From: Amoeboradix gromovi
Lineage: Eukaryota; Sanchytriomycota; Sanchytriomycetes; Sanchytriales; Sanchytriaceae
Reading direction: 5' to 3'
Assembly (NCBI GenBank): GCA_018985225.1
Contig: JADGIF010000062.1
Span: forward strand, 1-24,072
DNA: 24,072 bases
The first letter of the stretch is position 1; every line of letters begins with the position of its first letter. Position numbers and translations under genes: made by a program. Below the pieces are notes generated by a model. The model was not told the DNA's origin and did no database searches. It saw only the letters and a program-made list of their open reading frames with translations. This document shows positions 1 to 8,231 of the stretch, in pieces.

Positions 1-184
1 TGAGATGATCAAAGACCTCATACATTTGAACGAGATGCAGGGTCTTCTAGTTTTATTTTGAAGAGGGGATTGAAAGTAATGAAAGAAAACTGATATAATA
101 GAAGATCTTTTATTAATGATAGCATTTCCTCTGTATGGTGCACCTTTAAAAACGAGTTAGTCTAGTTTTTATATTTGGTGTCCC
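1..184 (+). repeat. Terminal-inverted-repeat element, copy 1 (partial, cut by window edge)
   Basis: This stretch matches, on the opposite strand, the outer part of a second copy at 13418-13560. Bases 46-127 align with the reverse complement of 13456-13537 with about 3 mismatches in 82. The outer end at 155-184 finishes in TTTGGTGTCCC and matches the 13418-13447 terminus at 29 of 30 positions. Two length differences separate the copies: extra bases near 25-45 and near 128-148. The inner part lies outside the window, so total length is unknown here. No open reading frame of note is inside it. It looks like a small non-autonomous DNA transposon, but no target-site duplication could be seen. Confidence 0.75.
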
Positions 185-258
185 AATTGAATAAAACGCT
201 GTCTTGACTAAATGTTAGTTTATCTGTCGTAATTCTCGGTTTTTAAAGAATCAGGGCT

Positions 259-264
259 TTTATT
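259..264 (-). terminator. Poly(A) signal AATAAA for IFT70
   Basis: AATAAA on the minus strand, 30 nt beyond the IFT70 stop codon. Role inferred from position. Confidence 0.5.
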
Positions 265-294
265 GAAAGCTGAAGTCGCAGTTTATATCATTTA

Positions 295-2040
295 CTAATC
301 GGATATCTTAAAATACGCAAATTGCAAAAGCCTGGATTCCTTTCTTATTGTTTCATTAATCGTAAGTTCATCAATTGACTGCAAGAACTGGATCAAATCT
401 ATAACCAATTCGGGCATAATTTGGACAGTTGCAATCTTGTATAGATGCGATAGAAAAATTCTCTTTATATAGAACCAGTTGTCAATTGTCAATTTATCAA
501 TCGGTTCAACGCTCTCCATAATCTTGTCGAGCCCAAATTGATAATTATCATTCACACAGTACAATGTTCCAATCATTAGATTTATATAGCAGCGCTGAAC
601 CGAATCCTCTATTTTTGTTAGTAATATTTCAGCTTTTTCATTTAAATGACTAGAAATATAGCATACACATAGGTTGCCTGAAACCACTGCCTGGTTAGAG
701 TTTGCACTCTCATACAGTGGAATAGCATCCGAATACTTCTCTTGTATAAAGTACACATTGGCCAAATTGATTTTCCAAACATCGCTGTCTGACAGATAAT
801 CAGCGTGCTGCCTTAAAAGTTGCTCCAAGACTTTGTATTTCTTATCATCCCACAAAAGCTTACCTTGTGCCATAATAAACTGATTTAATCTTGTGCAATG
901 CTCCATCAATGACTCTAGGACTTCTGAAGATTTAGACTTTGTTTCCTTTTTCATATTCAAAAAAAATTTAACCTTTTCTCGTTCGCTCTTAACTAACTTT
1001 TCTAGGATCTCAAAAGAGTGAGTAGAGCTGCCTAATTGCAGTAATACAGCATCAATATATTCTTTGGATGATTGATCTAGCAAATCTTTGGCCAGCTTCT
1101 CATGTTGGGCTAGTAAGTCTGCCGCAAGTGCTATTTGTCCTAATTGTATGTATAGCAAAATCAGGTTTTTAAATGCATCATCGACTTCTATATGAGGTTG
1201 ACTGAGAATATGCTTTAGTTTGTCACACGATTCAATAGGGCTGTCTTGGGACTGAGTGATAGCCAAGTTGTGTAGTGTGATCGCATCAATTTGAGATTCG
1301 TGGCGGCGAGGCATCTCTAACAAAGTTGTGGAAACTAAGTTGTCTTGCTTTGTGCTCTGCAAGATACACGCTTTTAGATTGTGAGCCTCAATTAAACAGG
1401 ATTTTGTTAAAGCATCTGAATTATGAAGATAAATATCCCTTTCTTTCGTTTTTTGAAAATCGGGATAATCCTGAAATCCTTTTAAGATAACCTCATTGAT
1501 GGTCTTAAGAGCTTCTTCAAAGTTCTTTTGATTGTACTGCGCAAGAGATATAACATACGCGACGTCTGCTTTGAATCCGTACTTTTTTTTATAATCCAGC
1601 AGTAATTCCAATCCTTCTTTATTTTTGTTCTGTCTAATTAAGAGGCATGATTTATTATACAGCACATCCATACTATTCTTGCATTTATCTAAGAGCTGCA
1701 GGCACATATCAATCTCACCTTGTTCATATTTAATAGCTGCCAGTACTTGGGGCTCATTTAAAGATACACATGCTTGATAAGCTGCTTCATATTCGCCCAA
1801 ATTATATAAACACATTGCGTAGTAGAGTTTATAATTGTATTTGAATTCTACAGCTAAGCAATTTGCATATTGCTCTTGGGCCTTGTGATATTCACCTAGA
1901 TTATAGTAGCAATAAGCCATAAGGGAATATTTTGCTAAACAGTTCTTCAGGTTCATTAAATTTTCGATGGCTATTTCTAAATCTCCGTTCTGAATCCAAG
2001 TATAGATTTTAGTAGTCAAGGAAGATGGTGATGAGTTCAT
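295..2040 (-). CDS. IFT70: IFT70 / TTC30 intraflagellar transport TPR protein
   Basis: A 581-residue tetratricopeptide-repeat protein that aligns along its length with IFT70 (TTC30, fleer, DYF-1), a core IFT-B subunit that wraps around IFT52 in the train moving cargo along cilia. TPR motifs fill residues 1-200, with GYCYYxL-type helices seen as YCYYNLGEYHKAQ. The central block holds AHNLKACI, DAITLHNLAI and LAADLLAQ. The C-terminal block holds SDVWKINLANVYF, LCVCYISS, MIGTLYC and NWFYIKRIFLS, and the end (ESRLLQFAY) resembles the family's own C-terminus. It is somewhat shorter than the human protein of about 665 residues, mostly in the loops. It starts at ATG 2038-2040 and has no introns. The gene implies a flagellated stage. 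An SRP72-type TPR protein was considered, but the ordered motifs favour IFT70. Confidence 0.9.
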   Translation of the reverse strand: MNSSPSSLTTKIYTWIQNGDLEIAIENLMNLKNCLAKYSLMAYCYYNLGEYHKAQEQYANCLAVEFKYNYKLYYAMCLYNLGEYEAAYQACVSLNEPQVLAAIKYEQGEIDMCLQLLDKCKNSMDVLYNKSCLLIRQNKNKEGLELLLDYKKKYGFKADVAYVISLAQYNQKNFEEALKTINEVILKGFQDYPDFQKTKERDIYLHNSDALTKSCLIEAHNLKACILQSTKQDNLVSTTLLEMPRRHESQIDAITLHNLAITQSQDSPIESCDKLKHILSQPHIEVDDAFKNLILLYIQLGQIALAADLLAQHEKLAKDLLDQSSKEYIDAVLLQLGSSTHSFEILEKLVKSEREKVKFFLNMKKETKSKSSEVLESLMEHCTRLNQFIMAQGKLLWDDKKYKVLEQLLRQHADYLSDSDVWKINLANVYFIQEKYSDAIPLYESANSNQAVVSGNLCVCYISSHLNEKAEILLTKIEDSVQRCYINLMIGTLYCVNDNYQFGLDKIMESVEPIDKLTIDNWFYIKRIFLSHLYKIATVQIMPELVIDLIQFLQSIDELTINETIRKESRLLQFAYFKISD

Positions 2041-2282
2041 TGTTTCAAATCTAACAATTTTCCATGAGTCATTTAAAAAGACAAAGCCGTGATAATACAG
2101 CCTGAATGTTATATCTCCTCATAGAAGTCCTAATTTACGAAAAAATCAAGAATTTCACAAAGAAACAGTCGCTTAGTTACGGTAGTTGTTGACGCTTCGA
2201 CAGCCTTGAAGCGAGGTTAGAGAGGGATTCAAATCGACATCAGTCTTAAAGATTTCGAAAAATGAGTTGATACACGGGTGTT

Positions 2283-4475
2283 ATGCTCTCTACATTTACT
2301 TTTAATCTTGAATATTTAAAAAGCAACGCATTTGTTAGATACTTTATCGAAGAGAACCATGGAAACATATCTTCTAATGGCTGGCTACTCGTGGATAAGG
2401 ACAAGTCATCCATTGATGTTAACGATCAATTTAGAAGCAGGTATTTAAATATTCAGTTTTTGGCAGATGCAGCGCACCTAAAGCGCATTTTCAATGTTGA
2501 AAGGTATTTGGTGTTTGATCCTCTGGAAAGTCACGACACTTTGCAAGATGTTTGCTTCAGCGAACCATTAGAATTCAACTTCGAAGATATCGTAAACAAA
2601 AAGATATATCTTTCGTCCGGAATTGGAAGTAAACTAGCTGGAATTGACAAATTTTCTTCCATACTGCGACAAGGTGGTGCAAATGTCTTTACTTCGGTTT
2701 CTGATTTAAAGCAATTATCTGATATGGATTATTGTATATTCAACACCATAAGCAGCGAAGAATTCATCTATGCATATGAGCATAATATCACAATTGGCAA
2801 CACCTATTGGCTAATGACTCTATTGAGTCATGGATTCAGAAAACCGACTTCAATGCAATTTTGGATGCCATTTCCCCATAAAGATGCCAATTTTTCTAAT
2901 TTGGTGATATCAATCACCAACATTGAAGGCAAAGCTAGGGAGTATATCCAGAAGATTGTGAAACTACTTGGTGCTCAGTTTACCGGCCAACTCTCGAAAA
3001 ATTGTACACATCTCATTTGCGGTCAGCTGCAAGGTAACAAATATAATAAGGCATTACAGTGGGGAAATATACAACTCGTGAATTCATTATGGATTGAAGA
3101 TTGCTTTACTAACTGGGACTATTTGGATCCAAACTTGACTGCTTATCAGCATATTTCAAAAGTTATTAAACCTAACGAAAAGTTGGGTATTACTTCTTGC
3201 AATTTAAAAGTGATTAAAGAATCTTTAGAATTAGAGAAATCGAGACTAAGCAGATCTTTGAAATCCCAGAATAAATCTTTTGACAAATCCGTCAACAACG
3301 AGAATATAAACTCAGACTTGATCCCGGGCAAGCCGAATAGCCATGAACTGCCTGAAGCTACTCTATTAGGTTCCAGCTATTCAGTTCCAAAAAAAGCAAC
3401 ACCGGTCGAAGATAACCAGAAATCTGGAATCTGTAGAGATGAGCCAACAGGTGAAAACAAACCGCTGCCTGGCAAGCATTCGGAGCAGAAGATAGATCAT
3501 CCGGGAATTACTGCCCAGTCAATCACAAATGCTCTTGAAGATACCAGTAATTACTTCAACACTTGTGAAAAACCTGAAAGGATTAAAATTAAAGATAAAT
3601 TTACCACAAATCAGGACTTTAAAGCTAAATTAAACATTAAAAGTACCCAGTTGTTTCTAGAAAAGCCAAACTCTCAAACTCCAACAAGTTCTAAAATACT
3701 GGAGAAGGATATTTTAGACTTTAATAAAACTCTTGAAATATTGTCGCCAGAAGGGCTGAGATCTGTATTAGGTGAGTCTATGGCTCACAGCTCTGTTATA
3801 GCGGAGGTCGATGTCTACGATGATAAACAAAATAGTAAACCGGAGCCCATAATACCTATTGAAAGAAAAAGAACTGCATCTCAAAACTCGATGTCCAAGA
3901 AAAAGAGGTCCACAAGTAACAAATCTGTTTATCTGATGTTTACAAAAGGTGAGGCAACAAAATCACAATCAAAAACTATAAGCTCACTTGGATTTAGCAA
4001 ATGCAAGGATTTTAAGCAATGTACGCATCTGATTGCAGATTCAGTTAAAACTACTGAGAAGTTTTTATGTGCCGTAGGAAAAGGAAAACAAATAGTTACG
4101 CCCTTATGGATAAGTGCTAGCGGAAAGATAAATGATGTGGAGGATTGTGACAATTACAGGCCCAAATCTAATGTGTTCAAGGATTTGTGTCTATCGCAAT
4201 CTATTAGTCGAGCATTGGAACAGCCATTGTTTGAAAAAACCAAGTTTGTAATATCAAAATCAAAGAATTTACCACCAGCTGATGCTTTAACAAACATGAT
4301 AACTAGCAGTGGTGGCAAAGTTGTAAAGATGATTAAAGCAAATGAGATACTAAACAGCGTTTATGTTTGTGCAGATGAGAAGGAATCAGTGGCGATTAAA
4401 GAGCAATACAACGGAATAAAAGTTCTAACAAAAGAGGAGTTGTTCAGATGCATTCTTTTCCAAGAACTTCAATAA
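2283..4475 (+). CDS. Brc1/Rtt107-like multi-BRCT genome-stability protein
   Basis: A 730-residue protein with BRCT-like units at both ends and a polar linker (about 290-545). N-terminal units lie near residues 1-80 (divergent), 95-195 (ending IGNTYWL) and 198-285 (VISITNIEGKAREYIQ, then CTHLICG and SLWIEDCF). This Ser/Thr-Asn-Tyr/Ile-x-Gly-x-Ala-Arg block is typical of Rtt107/Brc1/PTIP proteins. A basic nuclear-localisation-like patch (ERKR, then KKKR) lies at 527-542. The C-terminal BRCT pair (547-632, 640-730) contains THLIAD, TTEKFLCAVGKG and LWI, as in pairs that bind phosphorylated histone H2A(X). Thr554 and Lys593 sit where the phosphate is usually gripped. Expected role: a nuclear scaffold at stalled forks and DNA breaks. 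Fungal relatives carry six BRCT units; only five are recognised here, so one may be lost or too divergent. Dpb11/TopBP1 fits less well. Confidence 0.75.
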   Translation: MLSTFTFNLEYLKSNAFVRYFIEENHGNISSNGWLLVDKDKSSIDVNDQFRSRYLNIQFLADAAHLKRIFNVERYLVFDPLESHDTLQDVCFSEPLEFNFEDIVNKKIYLSSGIGSKLAGIDKFSSILRQGGANVFTSVSDLKQLSDMDYCIFNTISSEEFIYAYEHNITIGNTYWLMTLLSHGFRKPTSMQFWMPFPHKDANFSNLVISITNIEGKAREYIQKIVKLLGAQFTGQLSKNCTHLICGQLQGNKYNKALQWGNIQLVNSLWIEDCFTNWDYLDPNLTAYQHISKVIKPNEKLGITSCNLKVIKESLELEKSRLSRSLKSQNKSFDKSVNNENINSDLIPGKPNSHELPEATLLGSSYSVPKKATPVEDNQKSGICRDEPTGENKPLPGKHSEQKIDHPGITAQSITNALEDTSNYFNTCEKPERIKIKDKFTTNQDFKAKLNIKSTQLFLEKPNSQTPTSSKILEKDILDFNKTLEILSPEGLRSVLGESMAHSSVIAEVDVYDDKQNSKPEPIIPIERKRTASQNSMSKKKRSTSNKSVYLMFTKGEATKSQSKTISSLGFSKCKDFKQCTHLIADSVKTTEKFLCAVGKGKQIVTPLWISASGKINDVEDCDNYRPKSNVFKDLCLSQSISRALEQPLFEKTKFVISKSKNLPPADALTNMITSSGGKVVKMIKANEILNSVYVCADEKESVAIKEQYNGIKVLTKEELFRCILFQELQ

Positions 4476-4476
4476 A
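4471..4476 (+). terminator. AATAAA overlapping the Brc1-like stop codon
   Basis: The stop TAA (4473-4475) is inside AATAAA. Role as poly(A) signal inferred. Confidence 0.5.
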
Positions 4477-4535
4477 CTCGCTTTAATAATTTTATTTTTC
4501 ATTTTTACAAAAATCCCCATTGAAACAGATAAGAA

Positions 4536-4712
4536 ATGTTTAAATCATTTTTGTCAATGAAAGTATATTCAAATGACGTGATTACACCTGTAAAGCCATT
4601 TCTAGTATCAGCAGTTGCTACCTGGCTTATTGCATATAAAGTGAGAGAAATGGGAATGGCTGCAGACTCAAAATCAGTTGAGCATACTGAGGATAATGTA
4701 GTAGGACATTGA
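4536..4712 (+). CDS. Small membrane protein resembling ATP synthase subunit j (Atp18 / 6.8 kDa proteolipid)
   Basis: A 58-codon ATG-to-TGA frame fills most of the gap between two larger genes on the same strand. The product has a short polar N-terminus, the stretch VITPVKPFLVSAVATWLIAY (about residues 15-34) forming one membrane segment, then KVRE and an acidic, His-ending tail. The Pro-x-Lys-Pro-aromatic motif just before a single membrane helix, followed by Tyr-Lys-x-Arg, is the pattern of fungal Atp18 (subunit i/j) and its animal counterpart the 6.8 kDa mitochondrial proteolipid, which sit in the inner-membrane part of F1Fo ATP synthase. An in-frame second ATG at 4557 would give a slightly shorter product. 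AATAAA lies 5 nt past the stop. The match is by eye and short, so the family call is moderate; that it is a gene is more likely than not. Confidence 0.6.
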   Translation: MFKSFLSMKVYSNDVITPVKPFLVSAVATWLIAYKVREMGMAADSKSVEHTEDNVVGH

Positions 4713-4717
4713 GAATC

Positions 4718-4723
4718 AATAAA
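4718..4723 (+). terminator. Poly(A) signal AATAAA after the small ATP synthase j-like gene
   Basis: AATAAA with 5 nt between it and the stop at 4710-4712. Confidence 0.5.
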
Positions 4724-4809
4724 TATATGCTGTTTATTTCAGCGAAATGCCTTTATCTTGTTCAAGTTTTTAGCAAGACAATCTCCATAAAACAACTATC
4801 GTGCCAAGA

Positions 4810-7800
4810 ATGTCAGTATACTCAAAAGGTATGACGGCTAAGGTGAAAGATTCCTTGTATACAATAGTCGAGATTGAAAGCGAGTCTATTTCTTCTGTAG
4901 TGTACAAAGTGTCGTGCAACAATACAACTTATGCTTTGAAAAGCTGGAAAAACAAGGAAAAGTTTGTTTATAATGAAATACAAGCGTCAAAAAATGCTAG
5001 TAACAATCCCCATGTTGTAGAGTATGTGAATTCTACGATTATTCCTGTTAAATCTGACGTTCAAGGTTTACTCATTTTGGAGTATCTACCGGGAGGTACA
5101 CTCAAGTCATTCATTGAGAATCAAGAGTCTTATCTAAATGATCTATTAGTTTTGCAAACATTCACAAATCTTACTAGTGCCATCTCTTTTCTGCATTCCA
5201 TCAATCCTCCTATCTATCACCTAAATATCAATACTTCCAACATCATGCTAATTGACCCCAATGATCCCAAATCATTGAAATTGATTGATTTTGCTTTGTC
5301 TTCTACTTCTCCAATATACGTCGATAAATTAAAACCCACCCAAATCAAGAACTACATTCAGTATTTCACTAAAAACATGATCGTACAATTTTCTAGTCCT
5401 GAGATTCTAAACTTCAGATTTAATATCACTTATGCCTGTGATATTTGGTCATTGGGTTGCATCTTGTATAACTTACTCTTTTTGAAACATTGCTTTAACA
5501 CTGCCAATGAAGTCCTCTCTTCAGAATTTAGAATGTGCAATGATGTCAAGTATCCTCCGTTTTTCGATATTCTCCTTTCAAAGTTGCTTCTGAAAGACCC
5601 AAAATTAAGATTAAAAGCTGGACATGTTTTAAATGAGTGTTCTGATTATCTGAGTTCTCTTGTTGATGGTGGTTCTCATACACACAATGAAAATGATGCT
5701 AGCGATGTTGTTATCGCTGGCAAGGTAAAGCTACATGCCACCCATCTACTAGATATTCCTAACTTCAAATCAGTCAAGAAACCATTGCGCCATATCAACT
5801 TCCAGTTTCCATTAGAATGCTGTATATGTAACAACTCCGTTGTTTATACTATACCCATGGATGCTTCATTGCTTTGCAAGCACAACATTAAGGCTGATTT
5901 GGCTATTTATAATCCCGCGTCACATCTATTGATTACAACCGATGGTAGTGTAGTAGACGTTTACAATGTTAATTTAAAGCAACGTATATTGTCTCAATCG
6001 TTATCCAACGTTCAATTCATGTCCTGGCTAGATGATGACCTGATTGCCATCTTGACTATGGAAGTTGTATATCATTTCAATATTACTACAAACGAACTTA
6101 CAGAAATGGCTGGCATATTCTCTAGTGTTATGGAGCATCAAATCGTCTATTATGATGTTGATGACATCCACGATCCTAGTTGGTTGTTACTAACGTCACC
6201 TAATCCTGCAGATCCTCAGTTCGGTCAAATTCAACTACATTCTATGCTCAAGAGTGGCTCTCAAATTATTCCTGGTGAATTGGCTCGGTTAACTAATTCC
6301 AATAGTGACGTTTTGTTAATGTTGATTAACCGTGGCCAAACTCATTCTTATCTTCATATAGTTGCTGTAGTTCCTGGAAAACAACCCAGCAGTATCAAAC
6401 TGCCTATAAAGAATGAATCCATTATGACGCTGGATGTGCATGCAGATGATTGTTATATGAGCACAAATACTGGTCGTATCATAATTTACAATTTTATTGC
6501 AAAATCATTTCGATACAACTCAACTGTATTGAAATACGGTTTAATCAAGTCATTTATCAATGATGATGCTTACTACGGTATTACTGTCAATGGCAAGATT
6601 TTTAGTATAACAGAGAGTACAAGTGTAGAAAGCAGTGTAGCTAGTACATCTAGTACGGTAGCCGATACAGCCTCTAATACTTTGGATAGAACTGCAAGTG
6701 CACCAGACAGTTCGGTTAGAGGCGCAGCACAACGCAAATCAATTACTCCCGATCCGCGTAACAAGACCAAAGAGGGCGAAAAAGCCACAAGTATTCGTAG
6801 CAAATTAAACTCAAGTAGCACTCGTAACAGCCTTAAAAGCGTTCCAAGTAAATTGGAAGACACAGATGTCACAAAGTTTAATTCTTTGTTAACTAGAATA
6901 TCTGCTAATCAGGCGGTAGACGCGAATGAATCTGTTCTGTTTTGTAAATACGGCAACACATTAGGGCTTAGCCAACTAGTGTTTAGTTACATTAGTGAAA
7001 ACAAGTTGACTATTAGCGAGGAATTGGGTGATGAATTGATTAGAGTTGACAACAAGCCATTGGCATTAGAATGTTATCAGAAGTCTAATTCGCATGACAA
7101 AGTATGCAGGCTGATGGCTGATGACTCTAAATATTCGGAATTAATTGAGTATTTGGATCAAGTTGAATACAAACCAGTAGATGAATCTATATTACAAGAG
7201 TTGGTATTCGTTGATGAGGAATTGGCGTTCAAATACGGCCTCAAGTATTATAGCACAGAGCTAGAGGTAATAGAGAATATAAGTAGAATTATGATGGAGT
7301 CCAACGAGAATACGCTGGCTACATCCTTTCTTGTAAAGCATATCATAGATGCTGAAGAATACGGCTCACTGCAGACTAAACTGATCAAGTTAATCATGAA
7401 CGAAAATGTAAGCAAGGCCAATGAATTGCTGAAGAGTGAAAAGTACACAAAGTATGATAAATGGTCAACTAGCGTAGCTTGCATAGACGCTCAGTTGTAT
7501 GATACTGCTATATCTCTCTATCATAGCAGGGAGTTGATGTTCAATAAGAATGACATTCTCAGTAGTAATCCTATTTACCATGAGCTGGCCAATCATCTGT
7601 TTAACAAGGCCAATGCTGAGTACTGGCAAAAGGCTATAGATTTACTAGACACAAATCGATCTACAGAAACTAGAGACTACGCATTAGTAGACATTAGCGA
7701 AGACTCCAAATTCGGATGTTTAATGAGGTCTTTGCTGGACGGAAACAGCTTAAACAGCCAAGAATCTTTATTTAGCTTGTTAGAATCATTAATAAGCAAT

Positions 7801-8184
7801 AAAAAATTGTACTGGTTGTACCATCTACTAGATTTTGTTATGCAAGGTGAACTAAAGAAAAACAAAAGCATACAGACACTATACGCGTTATGTTTATTAT
7901 TAGCAGATCATAATGTTGAAGAAATAGAGAACCTAACGGAACTGGACTACTTGACTACGAGTATGGTAGCACAAAAAATGGGAAACAATGAGCTAGGATT
8001 TGACATATTGAATAGGTTTAAAGAGTATGCCAAGGCAACAGAATTGTTGATGGAGCTAGATATGACTCGAGCGCTGGATTATGCTAATGAAATAAACAAT
8101 GCAGAAGTCTGGGAGATGGTAGGAAAGAAGATTGTTATGGAAATGAGAAGTAATAAAGACCTGTATAGGATATTGAAAAGCTAG
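4810..8184 (+). CDS. NAK-family pseudokinase fused to a truncated clathrin heavy chain
   Basis: One 1124-residue frame. A GTG at 4801 extends it by 3 codons, but ATG 4810 is the likely eukaryotic start. Residues 15-285 are a protein-kinase fold closest to the AAK1/GAK/Ark1 (NAK) family: LILEYLPGG, LQTFTNLTSAISFLH, DIWSLGCILYNLLF. Lys44 and Glu56 remain, but the Gly-rich loop is gone, HRD is HLN (137-139) and DFG is DFA (160-162), so it is probably catalytically dead. Residues 300-603 match the clathrin terminal-domain propeller: AIYNPASHLL, DVYNVNLK, VVYHFN, SWLLLTSP, VNGKIFSI. A Ser/Thr-rich linker follows (605-690). Residues 690-1124 are clathrin leg repeats: ISEELGDELI, GSLQTKLIKL, RALDYANEINNAEVWE. 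A middle part of the leg and everything past about clathrin residue 1150 (light-chain and trimerisation regions) are missing. Likely role, inferred: regulator or scaffold in coated-vesicle traffic. Confidence 0.88.
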   Translation: MSVYSKGMTAKVKDSLYTIVEIESESISSVVYKVSCNNTTYALKSWKNKEKFVYNEIQASKNASNNPHVVEYVNSTIIPVKSDVQGLLILEYLPGGTLKSFIENQESYLNDLLVLQTFTNLTSAISFLHSINPPIYHLNINTSNIMLIDPNDPKSLKLIDFALSSTSPIYVDKLKPTQIKNYIQYFTKNMIVQFSSPEILNFRFNITYACDIWSLGCILYNLLFLKHCFNTANEVLSSEFRMCNDVKYPPFFDILLSKLLLKDPKLRLKAGHVLNECSDYLSSLVDGGSHTHNENDASDVVIAGKVKLHATHLLDIPNFKSVKKPLRHINFQFPLECCICNNSVVYTIPMDASLLCKHNIKADLAIYNPASHLLITTDGSVVDVYNVNLKQRILSQSLSNVQFMSWLDDDLIAILTMEVVYHFNITTNELTEMAGIFSSVMEHQIVYYDVDDIHDPSWLLLTSPNPADPQFGQIQLHSMLKSGSQIIPGELARLTNSNSDVLLMLINRGQTHSYLHIVAVVPGKQPSSIKLPIKNESIMTLDVHADDCYMSTNTGRIIIYNFIAKSFRYNSTVLKYGLIKSFINDDAYYGITVNGKIFSITESTSVESSVASTSSTVADTASNTLDRTASAPDSSVRGAAQRKSITPDPRNKTKEGEKATSIRSKLNSSSTRNSLKSVPSKLEDTDVTKFNSLLTRISANQAVDANESVLFCKYGNTLGLSQLVFSYISENKLTISEELGDELIRVDNKPLALECYQKSNSHDKVCRLMADDSKYSELIEYLDQVEYKPVDESILQELVFVDEELAFKYGLKYYSTELEVIENISRIMMESNENTLATSFLVKHIIDAEEYGSLQTKLIKLIMNENVSKANELLKSEKYTKYDKWSTSVACIDAQLYDTAISLYHSRELMFNKNDILSSNPIYHELANHLFNKANAEYWQKAIDLLDTNRSTETRDYALVDISEDSKFGCLMRSLLDGNSLNSQESLFSLLESLISNKKLYWLYHLLDFVMQGELKKNKSIQTLYALCLLLADHNVEEIENLTELDYLTTSMVAQKMGNNELGFDILNRFKEYAKATELLMELDMTRALDYANEINNAEVWEMVGKKIVMEMRSNKDLYRILKS

Positions 8185-8188
8185 CATA

Positions 8189-8194
8189 AATAAA
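8189..8194 (+). terminator. Poly(A) signal AATAAA after the pseudokinase-clathrin gene
   Basis: AATAAA with 4 nt between it and the stop at 8182-8184. It lies in the 47-bp gap between two convergent genes, so the 3' ends of the two transcripts are likely to overlap. Confidence 0.5.
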
Positions 8195-8231
8195 ACAGAT
8201 TTACTGCATTCCTGGTGCTTTGATTTTCATA

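Noticed and set aside
2190-2262. tRNA-like pattern: GCTTAG near the start, GGATTCAAATC near the end, and a 6-bp hairpin CGCTTC/GAAGCG.
   Set aside because: The T-arm and acceptor stems do not pair, and no anticodon arm fits; only a small hairpin remains.
4801-4809. GTG start giving three extra codons before the pseudokinase-clathrin protein.
   Set aside because: A nuclear eukaryotic gene is expected to start at ATG; ATG 4810 is the first in frame.
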